From the IMG/VR virus record IMGVR_UViG_3300030331_001121, positions 1 to 33,582 of that record: 33,582 nucleotides of DNA. One strand, written 5' to 3'. The position numbers and the translations under genes are program-made. Below, in pieces: positions 8,351 to 13,441 of this stretch (position 1 is its first letter; every line of letters starts with the position of its first letter). The notes under the pieces are model-generated. The model ran no database searches and was not told the DNA's origin. It worked only from the letters and a program-made list of their open reading frames with translations. The stretch is from a virus.

Positions 8351-8417
8351 GTCTTTCTTGACGGTCGTCCATACTGGAGGACGATTTTTGACACACGGTC
8401 CTGCTCAGGGGAAAGAC
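8351..8417 (+). terminator. Candidate attenuator: stem-loop with T-run inside a larger stem
   Basis: TCGTCC (8365-8370) pairs with GGACGA (8379-8384) and five T residues follow at 8385-8389, the form of a weak intrinsic terminator reading rightward. An outer stem, GTCTTTC (8351-8357) with GAAAGAC (8411-8417), encloses it. CTCAG (8404-8408) can also pair with CTGAG (8417-8421), competing with the outer stem. The position ahead of the first early gene suggests leader attenuation; this is inference. Confidence 0.4.
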
Positions 8418-8486
8418 TGAGGCACGGCTGGCACGGTTATTCTGTGTGTGGTCGTTTCATTTTAATTTTTTTTACAGGAGGCTATT

Positions 8487-8783
8487 ATGGCTAAAATTGG
8501 TTATACCGATCTATCATCAACTGAGATCTCATGCAGGTTCACCATCAGGGAACTGAAGGACCTGGACGGACTCATGGTCGAACATGGGGAGGACTGGCAG
8601 AAGTACAGTTCTCTGCTGGAGTTGCACAGGCAGATTCGCGACATGCTACGTAGTGTCGGACGTGATCTAGTAACTGAAGGTCAGTACACCAGTAGTGAGT
8701 TTGACGAGGTGGTTAAATACAAAGTCAAACCAAAAGTTGTCGAGAGTGTCGAAGACCTGCTCGATGATGAGATCCCATACTAA
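8487..8783 (+). CDS. First early gene: small protein with an SSB-like acidic tail
   Basis: A 98-residue product opening the rightward early block, with a strong AGGAGG site at 8476-8481. I do not recognise the family. The first 65 residues look like a compact alpha/beta or helical unit (FTIRELKDLDGLMVEHGEDW, LHRQIRDMLRSVGRDL). The C-terminal 20 residues are acidic and end in DDLLDDEIPY. The last six residues mimic the tip of bacterial SSB (DDDIPF), which docks replication and repair enzymes. Two replication proteins of this phage end in the same way. A partner-binding role is therefore possible but unproven. The preceding 930 bases carry the control region, so this is likely the first translated early product. 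Confidence 0.85.
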   Translation: MAKIGYTDLSSTEISCRFTIRELKDLDGLMVEHGEDWQKYSSLLELHRQIRDMLRSVGRDLVTEGQYTSSEFDEVVKYKVKPKVVESVEDLLDDEIPY

Positions 8784-8791
8784 TTTCTATC

Positions 8792-8814
8792 GGCGGGGGC
8801 ATGGTGTTCCCGCC
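8792..8814 (+). repeat. GC-rich intergenic stem-loop
   Basis: GGCGGG (8792-8797) pairs with CCCGCC (8809-8814) between the first and second early genes. No T-run follows, so it may stabilise or process the message rather than stop transcription. Similar GC-rich stem-loops follow the next early genes. Confidence 0.55.
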
Positions 8815-8836
8815 ACTAACTGACAAGGAGGTAAAC

Positions 8837-9193
8837 ATGTCAGATCTAAACACAACTAATCTAATCGAAGACGCCGCATCCAACAAAGTGGAGTTCGAGA
8901 AACATCTCGGAGAGTACGTCTTAAAACTTATCGCACCATCCATCCAGAAGCTAGTGGAGGATGCGGTCGAAGCCAAGATGGACACTCACTCACCTGAGTT
9001 TGACATCAATGATCATTCTTATGACATCGAGATGATAGTCGAAGAAAAGATATCAGCCTTTGATATCTCTGATTGGGATTGGCAAATCAAGGACATCATC
9101 TCTGATTACATTGGAGATTATGACTTTGATGATAAGTTTTCTCAGTGGATAAATCAGAAAGACTTCTCCGCTACGATTACGATTAACGACTAG
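8837..9193 (+). CDS. Small acidic early protein of unknown function
   Basis: The start at 8837 (MSDLNTTNLIEDAASNK) is chosen because AAGGAGG lies seven bases upstream; an in-frame ATG at 8801 has no such site. The 118-residue product is very acidic. Its first half is helical (VLKLIAPSIQKLVEDAVEAK). The second half is dominated by Asp, Ile and Trp (FDISDWDWQIKDIISDYIGDYDF). Such acidic early proteins sometimes act as DNA mimics or host inhibitors in phages, but nothing here proves that. The gene is flanked on both sides by GC-rich stem-loops. Confidence 0.82.
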   Translation: MSDLNTTNLIEDAASNKVEFEKHLGEYVLKLIAPSIQKLVEDAVEAKMDTHSPEFDINDHSYDIEMIVEEKISAFDISDWDWQIKDIISDYIGDYDFDDKFSQWINQKDFSATITIND

Positions 9194-9200
9194 ATCAAAC

Positions 9201-9222
9201 GCCGGGGCTAAGTGGCCCCGGC
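9201..9222 (+). repeat. GC-rich intergenic stem-loop
   Basis: GCCGGGGC (9201-9208) and GCCCCGGC (9215-9222) form eight perfect pairs around a six-base loop, eight bases after the previous stop codon. No T-run follows. It matches the pattern at 8792-8814 and 9644-9667. Confidence 0.7.
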
Positions 9223-9243
9223 CTCAAACAGAAGGAACGTCAG

Positions 9244-9426
9244 ATGAAGATAGAAAGTGAAAGACCTCTCTGGGAGGAGAGAGAAGAAGAACTGATCGGA
9301 GAAGCAAAGATAATGCAACTCTTAGAACTCAGTAAAACTTGGGTTGGCGATGGTATGCTGTACACCATGACCACACCCGATAGCTTTTATTATCAACCTT
9401 GGAAAGGAGAATGGTATCGTGAGTAA
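9244..9426 (+). CDS. Small early protein, unknown
   Basis: Sixty residues beginning MKIESERPLWEEREEELIGE, with an AAGGA site seven bases ahead of the ATG. The first half is a charged helix. The second half is rich in Trp and Tyr (FYYQPWKGEWYRE). The gene overlaps the GTG start of the next gene by eight bases, so the two are probably translated together. No family recognised. Confidence 0.75.
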   Translation: MKIESERPLWEEREEELIGEAKIMQLLELSKTWVGDGMLYTMTTPDSFYYQPWKGEWYRE

Positions 9427-9634
9427 ACTACGCACACTAACTGAGGACTGGGGGTACGAAAGTGCCCTCGACCTCATGACAGATTACATGCACGAGGGAT
9501 TATATCCAGCGATATGTATGAACAAAGGTTGTAACTACTCAACCGAAATGGAGCCTGATCAAGATCGAGGCTGGTGTGAAAACTGTAACACCAACTCGTT
9601 GTCTTCAGCGGCTATACTGATGGGGATTATCTAA
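9419..9634 (+). CDS. Small zinc-ribbon-like early protein
   Basis: The start is a GTG at 9419, placed nine bases after an AAGGAG site that lies inside the previous gene. The 71-residue product has four cysteines: C-x4-C in ICMNKGC (about 33-38) and C-x2-C in WCENC (about 53-56). The spacing would hold one zinc ion. The phrase EPDQDRGWCE is one I recall from small proteins of many marine phages, still without a known function. A DNA- or protein-binding role is inferred. A GC-rich stem-loop follows the stop codon. Confidence 0.82.
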   Translation: MSKLRTLTEDWGYESALDLMTDYMHEGLYPAICMNKGCNYSTEMEPDQDRGWCENCNTNSLSSAAILMGII

Positions 9635-9643
9635 TACCTCCTG

Positions 9644-9670
9644 CCCGTTCCCCCTCGGGGGGGCGGGTTC
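9644..9670 (+). terminator. GC-rich stem-loop ending the first early unit
   Basis: CCCG-tt-CCCCC (9644-9654) can pair with GGGGG-gg-CGGG (9657-9667), eleven positions including two G-U pairs in RNA, ten bases after the stop codon. The following bases are TTCTA, a poor T-run, so termination would be partial or factor-assisted. Confidence 0.45.
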
Positions 9671-9691
9671 TACCGCTTAGTCGACTGTCAA

Positions 9692-9822
9692 ATAGAATCC
9701 TTCGGATACTCTATGTGACCCACGACACAAGGTCTTGGGTCCTATTGTTTTGAATGGAGTGCTAGCGCACACATGTTTGTTTGCCACGGACCTTCGGTCC
9801 GTGGCGCGACGGCGCGCCGTCG
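9692..9822. repeat. Cluster of five stem-loops, including a 16-bp GC palindrome
   Basis: Successive hairpins fill this gene-free stretch. ATAG/ATCC (9692-9700) pairs with GGAT/CTAT (9704-9714). A 10-position stem with one mismatch joins 9717-9726 to 9732-9741. GTGC (9759-9762) pairs with GCAC (9767-9770). A perfect 10-bp stem joins GCCACGGACC (9783-9792) to GGTCCGTGGC (9796-9805). The last is a perfect palindrome, CGACGGCGCGCCGTCG, at 9807-9822. The last two are far more GC-rich than the flanks. They could be recombination-prone palindromes, an RNA element or an insertion boundary. Confidence 0.7.
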
Positions 9823-9850
9823 GGCCGCAAGGCCGCAAAGTCGCAAGATC
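9823..9850. repeat. Short tandem repeats of GCCGCAAG type
   Basis: Three degenerate units run in tandem: GGGCCGCAAG, GGCCGCAAAG and TCGCAAG. The same core occurs four more times at 10693-10763, beyond the gene at 9922-10614 and in the same orientation, so the repeats flank that gene. Confidence 0.6.
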
Positions 9851-9859
9851 GAAGAGCAA

Positions 9860-9897
9860 TTTACTTGTGTTAAACTTGTGTAAATGGTACAAGTAAA
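9860..9897 (+). promoter_or_regulatory. Promoter/operator region of the Cys-motif gene
   Basis: TTTACTTGT (9860-9868) is an inverted copy of ACAAGTAAA (9889-9897). Between them ACTTGTGT occurs twice, 11 bases apart. The element TTGTGT-N7-ACAAGTAAA (9876-9897) recurs with identical spacing upstream of the gene at 11923. A possible promoter uses TTGTGT (9865-9870) as -35 and TACAAG (9888-9893) as -10 with a 17-base spacer. Confidence 0.45.
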
Positions 9898-9921
9898 CAT
9901 TAACAGAAAAGGGAAAACAAA

Positions 9922-10614
9922 ATGAAAAACGGTATCATATACAAGGGGCCTAGCCTATTGGATGGTAAACCAATTGTTGCAATCGCAACCTATAGCGACC
10001 GCAACACAAAGACTGGTAAAGTCTTACAAACTTATATTATTAGGTCGGATATATCACCGCTCGACGCATCCAAAAACGGTGAAGACTTTTCTATTTGTGG
10101 GGATTGCAAATTTAGAGGGACGCCAACAACGGACCCCGACCGCAAGCAAGCCAAGAAAAGAGATTGCTACGTTAACTTGGGGCAAGGCCCGACAATCGTT
10201 TATAAAGCTTTTGTTCGTGGCATATATCCAAAAGCAGATTTTCAATGGTCAAGAATTTTACTGGGCCTTAATCGCTTTGTAAGAATTGGAACCTATGGTG
10301 ATCCGGCAGCCGTCCCAAATCATGTTTGGGAACAGCTACTAACAAACGCAACAACATGGACCGCCTACACGCACCAGTCAAACTGGCGACCAGATATAGC
10401 AATGCAAAGCGCAGACAATCACGAGCAAGCCATTGCACAATGGAAACAAGGCAACCGAACATTTCGAGTTATTGCGGACCTTGGCGACATCGACAAACAA
10501 AACGAAGCATTGTGTCCAGCTTCTAAGGAAGCTGGCCGACGGGTACAATGCACCGCTTGCAAACTTTGCAAAGGATCGAGTAAAGGGAAATCAATTGCGA
10601 TAGTAAAACATTAA
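9922..10614 (+). CDS. Conserved phage/bacterial protein with Cys clusters (DUF7227-like)
   Basis: The 230-residue product begins MKNGIIYKGPSLLDGKPIVA, after an AAAAGGGAAAA ribosome region. It has an N-terminal beta-rich part (VLQTYIIRSDISPLDAS) and a first Cys cluster, ICGDCKFRG followed by RDCYV (about residues 58-82). The C-terminal part holds LCPASKEAGRRVQCTACKLC (about 197-216), then a Ser/Lys-rich end. Proteins with these phrases occur in many phages and bacterial genomes. I recall the family as DUF7227, with no settled function. The seven or so cysteines could bind zinc or an iron-sulfur cluster. The gene is an isolated unit with its own operator region, its own terminator and flanking GCCGCAAG repeats, which fits a recently acquired cargo gene. 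Confidence 0.88.
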   Translation: MKNGIIYKGPSLLDGKPIVAIATYSDRNTKTGKVLQTYIIRSDISPLDASKNGEDFSICGDCKFRGTPTTDPDRKQAKKRDCYVNLGQGPTIVYKAFVRGIYPKADFQWSRILLGLNRFVRIGTYGDPAAVPNHVWEQLLTNATTWTAYTHQSNWRPDIAMQSADNHEQAIAQWKQGNRTFRVIADLGDIDKQNEALCPASKEAGRRVQCTACKLCKGSSKGKSIAIVKH

Positions 10615-10622
10615 AAAACATT

Positions 10623-10683
10623 CCAGGCGGTTAACCGCCTGGACAACAGCCGCTCGATCACTCAAACTCGAGCGGTTTTTATT
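10623..10683 (+). terminator. Tandem stem-loops with T-run: intrinsic terminator
   Basis: A perfect 20-base palindrome (10623-10642, half-site CCAGGCGGTT) is followed by CCGCTCGA (10650-10657) pairing with TCGAGCGG (10668-10675) and a T-run (TTTTTATT). This ends transcription of the 9922-10614 gene. The converging minus-strand nuclease gene has its stop codon inside the second loop. Confidence 0.85.
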
Positions 10684-11111
10684 AAGCCAGTTGAGCCGCA
10701 AGATATAAAAGCCGCACCTCGAGCCGCAAGTCGAGCCGCAAGAAAATTCCATAGAGCCGCAAGATCCGCAAAGTCATGGCCCTCGGCCCCCGATACTCCG
10801 TTCTGGCTCAGAGATGGCCCCTGATCACCTTCAAATAAAAATAGATGGTTGTCCACGGCCCTCTTTACTAAGTAAAAATTTGAGCCTCCTCGAGCGTAAT
10901 AAGCCATATTCCAAGCAACTTGTTGAGGGCTGATGTTAACTGCGTTCCCTTTGGTTACTTTCAACTCGAACCAAAAGGCTTTGCCATCCCAGACCATGTG
11001 AACATCAGGAACACCGCCCCCATGCTTGTTCTCAATCCGTGTGGCAAAACATTTTTCTGGTAGGTTATTGCGTATCTGCTTCCAGAAGTTCGACTCTGGT
11101 CCCTTGCTCAT
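10662..11111 (-). CDS. VRR-NUC-like PD-(D/E)XK nuclease
   Basis: A 149-residue nuclease of the small VRR-NUC or Holliday-junction-resolvase-like type. The active-site pattern is clear: HGGGVPD with Asp 36, then WFELKV with Glu 49 and Lys 51, and a downstream ISPQQVAWNMAYY helix holding the family glutamine. Such enzymes cleave branched DNA or act in packaging and recombination. The ATG at 11111 has GGAGG upstream and overlaps the 3' end of the small terminase gene by 47 bases, so the two are co-transcribed, and a link to resolving or trimming packaging DNA is plausible. The last 45 residues (LAARLAARGAA) are encoded by the GAGCCGCAAG repeats, so the tail looks like repeat-derived extension rather than core fold. 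Confidence 0.85.
   Translation of the reverse strand: MSKGPESNFWKQIRNNLPEKCFATRIENKHGGGVPDVHMVWDGKAFWFELKVTKGNAVNISPQQVAWNMAYYARGGSNFYLVKRAVDNHLFLFEGDQGPSLSQNGVSGAEGHDFADLAALWNFLAARLAARGAAFISCGSTGLIKTARV
10693..10775. repeat. Four copies of GAGCCGCAAG inside a gene tail
   Basis: Exact copies lie at 10693-10702, 10721-10730, 10733-10742 and 10754-10763. Partial copies lie at 10711 (GCCGCA) and 10766 (CCGCAAAGTC). They sit in the 3' end of the minus-strand nuclease gene, where they encode Leu-Ala-Ala phrases, and share their core with 9823-9850. Confidence 0.8.
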
Positions 11112-11601
11112 CTGTTACATCCTCCGCTGTTCCATCGATTACAAATGCTTGAGGATATTGTTTCTGCAAAATAGCCAGTCTGGCTGTGATTTCATCTCGA
11201 GATAGTTGATCGATGGTGTTGATTGTTTCTCTTCGATCAATGGTCAGACCACCCAAGGCCGACCTAATTTTTTCAGCATTGATTGCGGCAGAAAACTGCC
11301 CTGCCTCTTCGGCCCCCAGTGACAACTTATGCAATCGTTCAAGCTGACCGATGGTGGACACACCGTATCTGCGTTCTCTTTCTTCTCTGATCTCTTGGAT
11401 ATATTCCAGAACATGGGGGTAGTCTCGACCGTTCAACAATACCGATGCTTGTTTCTTTGCCAGTTCGGGAGCGTACCCTGCCTTCCTTGCACATTCGGCG
11501 TTCGAATAGATGCCTTCCACAATGTGTCTGGCGAAAGTCATCTGTCGGTTTGTTAGTTGCCGTCCGTGTTCTTCTTCAACTTTCTTTTTTATGCTCGACA
11601 T
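11065..11601 (-). CDS. terS: Terminase small subunit
   Basis: The 178-residue product has the typical N-terminal helix-turn-helix of phage small terminases: LTNRQMTFARHIVEGIYSNA, ECARKAGYA and ASVLLNGRDYPHVLEYI. An oligomerisation helix follows (ERLHKLSLGAEEAGQFSAAI, NAEKIRSALGGL) and then a charged tail. This subunit recognises the packaging site and delivers DNA to the large subunit. The ATG at 11601 has GAGG about seven bases upstream. It is separated from the large subunit by about 8 kb of mostly early genes and lies right beside the candidate origin array at 11689-11849. It is paired with the VRR-NUC-like nuclease downstream. Family assignment rests on motif resemblance. Confidence 0.88.
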   Translation of the reverse strand: MSSIKKKVEEEHGRQLTNRQMTFARHIVEGIYSNAECARKAGYAPELAKKQASVLLNGRDYPHVLEYIQEIREERERRYGVSTIGQLERLHKLSLGAEEAGQFSAAINAEKIRSALGGLTIDRRETINTIDQLSRDEITARLAILQKQYPQAFVIDGTAEDVTDEQGTRVELLEADTQ

Positions 11602-11688
11602 ACGATCCTCATTTGTATGTTTATCACAAACTAATCCAAGAAATATTTTTTATCAATCAGTTCTATATAGGGGTTTTCTCTACAGAAA
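11602..11688. other. Leader of the small terminase gene
   Basis: This AT-rich stretch has no gene. On the minus strand TTGATA followed by AT-rich DNA could serve as a promoter for the terminase pair, but no clear -10 box at proper spacing is visible. Confidence 0.3.
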
Positions 11689-11849
11689 TGTCCTCACTGT
11701 CCTCGCGTTGTCCTCAATTCAGGGCAGTTTTTCTCAAGTATACTTGAACTGAGGACGTTTGAGGACGCTGAGGACACTAAATTTGAATGCAAAAAAATAA
11801 AAAATAAAAAATTTCTGGCTGTGTGGCTTATATGTATTTTCTGTCCTCA
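11689..11849. other. Candidate replication origin or operator array (TGTCCTC iterons plus AT-rich DNA)
   Basis: Three boxes read forward: TGTCCTCA (11689), TGTCCTCG (11698) and TGTCCTCA (11709). Three read in reverse: TGAGGACG (11750), TGAGGACG (11760) and TGAGGACA (11769). They face each other across a perfect palindrome, TCAAGTATACTTGA (11734-11747). A seventh forward box stands at 11842. Spacings of 9 to 11 bases place the boxes in each set on roughly one DNA face. Between the sixth and seventh boxes, 11777-11840 is mostly A and T. Iterons beside an AT-rich unwinding element are the hallmark of replication origins. A multi-site transcription operator is the main alternative. Another TGTCCTCA lies at 18450 in the promoter region of the replication operon. 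Confidence 0.65.
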
Positions 11850-11862
11850 AACAAAAAAAGTA

Positions 11863-11891
11863 TTGTGTTGTGTGTAAAACACAAGTAAAGT
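11863..11891 (+). promoter_or_regulatory. Second copy of the TTGTGT-N7-ACAAGTAAA element
   Basis: TTGTGT-N7-ACAAGTAAA occupies 11868-11889, with the same spacing as at 9876-9897. TTGTGT (11863-11868) with TAAAGT (11886-11891) would form a promoter with a 17-base spacer. AAAGGGAAAA then precedes the start codon, as in the other unit. The two genes probably answer to the same regulator. Confidence 0.45.
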
Positions 11892-11922
11892 GTTTGTAGA
11901 AAACAAATCAAAGGGAAAAATA

Positions 11923-12243
11923 ATGTTACATATTGATTGCATGGAAGAGGGGACCATGGTCCTAGATTGGAACCCCGAGAAATACAAGACCAAGGCCAAT
12001 GCGGCAAAGGGTTTGTACAAGGCATTGCGTAAGTGGTGTGAGGATGTTGGGTATGACCCTGACATTGAGGTTCGTATTGACAACCCAGAGCAGAACGAGG
12101 CTCGAGGTTACGGTAGGAACTGGCGTGTTTGTTTTGAGGCAGGGCCATTCGAGTGGGGCATACATACGTCACTTCAAATGCCTAATTGTAAGTGGGGTTA
12201 TTGTGAGCCGTACTACAGTTTTGATTTATGCTTTACTGAGTAG
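11923..12243 (+). CDS. Small early protein, unknown
   Basis: The start at 11923 (MLHIDCMEEGTMVLDWNPEK) is preferred over an in-frame ATG at 11890, because AAAGGG precedes it and the layout matches the gene at 9922. The 106-residue product has a helical middle (NAAKGLYKALRKWCEDVGYD) and a beta-rich, aromatic C-terminal half (WRVCFEAGPFEWGIHTS, FDLCFTE). Five cysteines are scattered without a zinc pattern. It heads the long string of small rightward genes and is under the shared operator element. No family recognised. Confidence 0.8.
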   Translation: MLHIDCMEEGTMVLDWNPEKYKTKANAAKGLYKALRKWCEDVGYDPDIEVRIDNPEQNEARGYGRNWRVCFEAGPFEWGIHTSLQMPNCKWGYCEPYYSFDLCFTE

Positions 12244-12252
12244 GGGGAAGTT

Positions 12253-12603
12253 ATGAGATTATACTATGATCAAAAAGGTAATTGGGCAGGGACCCAAGCT
12301 GATGCAAAGAAGGCTTTTGGTAAAGACTGGTGGGAGATCGATGTTCCCACCTCGAAGGCCGAGCTTCTTGAGTTCTTGAACTTACACAATTGTTTGACGG
12401 ACCTGAACACTGTTCAGTTCCCAACAGATGGACCAGTGACGGAGGTCAAGTCTCACCCTCAGTCATGCAGTGCCAACCATGAGTACCGAGATCCGAGCAA
12501 CTATGACGTTCGGGATGTGGTCTTGAACTGTGACCGCAAGCATTTGGGTTCTGCACTGGGTGCGATTATCAGTCGGTTACATGATGAAGTGGAGGGAGTG
12601 TAA
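12253..12603 (+). CDS. Small early protein, unknown
   Basis: A 116-residue product starting MRLYYDQKGNWAGTQADAKK, with a GGGGGAAG ribosome site. The first half resembles a small alpha/beta unit (KKAFGKDWWEIDVPTSKAEL). The second half contains HPQSCSANHEYRDPSN and ends in a helix (LGSALGAIISRLHDEVEGV). It stands nine bases after the previous gene and one base before the next. I know no function. Confidence 0.8.
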   Translation: MRLYYDQKGNWAGTQADAKKAFGKDWWEIDVPTSKAELLEFLNLHNCLTDLNTVQFPTDGPVTEVKSHPQSCSANHEYRDPSNYDVRDVVLNCDRKHLGSALGAIISRLHDEVEGV

Positions 12604-12604
12604 A

Positions 12605-13066
12605 ATGCCAAATCATTGTTATCAGGGTGTTTACCTAGCAGGTAACCCAAAAGAAATTGACCGTCTTTACGAGGCGGTCAAGGAACAGAAGTTTTTGAGT
12701 GCCGTGATCCCAGAACCGAGTAACATGTTCCATGGTAATTTGGGCAAGGAAGAGCGCAAGATGTGCGAGGCGGAGGGTCGTCCGAACTGGTATGATTGGC
12801 GAATTGAAAACTGGGATACGAAGTGGGACATCTGTTCTCCTGAGATTATTGAAGAGCCTACTGTTGAGGGCGATATAAAATACTTTTCGTTCCGTTGTTG
12901 GACGGCATGGGCACCACCCATTCCAATTTGGGAGAAGCTTCACGAGTTGGGCTTTGATATTTCTGCTGATTATCAGGACGAGGGTGGGATGTTCGAAGGT
13001 GAGTATCAGAATGGCGAAGACAATTGTTGGCAACCAGAGTTCGAGGAGGAGGAAGTCGATGCCTAG
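12605..13066 (+). CDS. DUF1281/Api92-like protein
   Basis: The ATG at 12605 is chosen for its GGAGGG site and the family-like opening MPNHCYQGVYLAGNPKEIDR; the frame extends upstream without a better start. The 153-residue product shows the order known for the Api92/DUF1281 group in phages and plasmids: MPNxC start, a P-E-P-centred loop (IPEPSNMF), NWDTKWDI (about 75-82), an aromatic strand FRCWTAWAPPIPIWEKL, and Y-x-DEGGMFEG near the end. Function is not established; a ferredoxin-like fold has been suggested for the group. It overlaps the next start by eight bases. Confidence 0.8.
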   Translation: MPNHCYQGVYLAGNPKEIDRLYEAVKEQKFLSAVIPEPSNMFHGNLGKEERKMCEAEGRPNWYDWRIENWDTKWDICSPEIIEEPTVEGDIKYFSFRCWTAWAPPIPIWEKLHELGFDISADYQDEGGMFEGEYQNGEDNCWQPEFEEEEVDA

Positions 13067-13262
13067 AGTTAGAGCGAAGGCGGATATGATTTCGTTTATG
13101 GAGTGGGAGGGCGATGTGCCCGACGACATTCCAGAGGATGAGATTTGGTATTGGATCAAGAACAACATCGATGGTGGTGATTTTTATGAACCAAACGAAT
13201 TAGATGGCGATTGGGTCTGGGGTACAGACGTGGAGATATTGGAGGATAAAGATGATAGTTGA
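13059..13262 (+). CDS. Small acidic early protein
   Basis: Start at 13059 (MPRVRAKADMISFMEWEGDV), directly after GAGGAGGAAG, overlapping the previous gene by eight bases. The 67 residues become strongly acidic and Trp-rich (EDEIWYWIKNNIDGGDFYEP, WVWGTDVEILEDKDDS). No recognised family. Its 3' end overlaps the next gene by 11 bases. Confidence 0.75.
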   Translation: MPRVRAKADMISFMEWEGDVPDDIPEDEIWYWIKNNIDGGDFYEPNELDGDWVWGTDVEILEDKDDS

Positions 13263-13386
13263 CGTTCGAAGTCCTGTGTCTGCTTACATAAAACTAAATG
13301 GTTTTACTATTTATGTTGAGGTCAGTGAGGCTACAGAAAACAAACCGCAAATTAGTTATTGGGAGGATGAAGATGACGGATCGTGA
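13252..13386 (+). CDS. Short early peptide, 44 residues
   Basis: Start at 13252 (MIVDVRSPVSAYIKLNG), with GGAGGATAAAG just upstream inside the previous gene. The sequence alternates hydrophobic residues as a small beta-sheet would (AYIKLNGFTIYVEVSEA) and ends acidic. It overlaps both neighbours, so translation is coupled. Function unknown. Confidence 0.65.
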   Translation: MIVDVRSPVSAYIKLNGFTIYVEVSEATENKPQISYWEDEDDGS

Positions 13387-13441
13387 GATGGAAGATATGT
13401 TGGATGAGATATTCCGTAAAGTATTCAAGGAGGATTGGTAA
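13373..13441 (+). CDS. Very short early peptide, 22 residues
   Basis: The peptide begins MTDREMEDMLDEIFRKVFKE and ends DW: a single amphipathic charged helix. GGGAGGATGAAG gives it a ribosome site, it overlaps the previous gene by 14 bases, and its TAA shares an A with the next ATG (TAATG). The good context supports real translation. It could also be mainly a coupling leader. Confidence 0.5.
   Translation: MTDREMEDMLDEIFRKVFKEDW

Noticed and set aside
8384-8440. TTGACA at 8388 as a sigma-70 promoter, or TGGCAC at 8429 as a sigma-54 promoter
   Set aside because: No -10 box lies 16-18 bases after TTGACA, and the TGGCAC lacks the required GC element at the right distance.
7864-8494. Open frames on both strands at 7864-8181, 7933-8190 and 8255-8494
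   Set aside because: They lack ribosome sites, have unlikely composition and coincide with inverted repeats; the last overlaps the well-placed start at 8487.
10693-10775. CRISPR array
   Set aside because: Repeats are only 10 bases, spacing is irregular (28, 12 and 21 bases), they lie inside a gene and no cas gene is nearby.
11828-12172. Minus-strand frames over the operator and early gene at 11828-12172
   Set aside because: Low-complexity, Cys/Phe/Leu-rich shadow translations that cross the regulatory element; the plus-strand gene has the better signals.
12635-13168. Minus-strand frame of 177 codons opposite the DUF1281-like gene
   Set aside because: The plus strand has a recognised family pattern, coupled starts and ribosome sites; the antisense frame has none.
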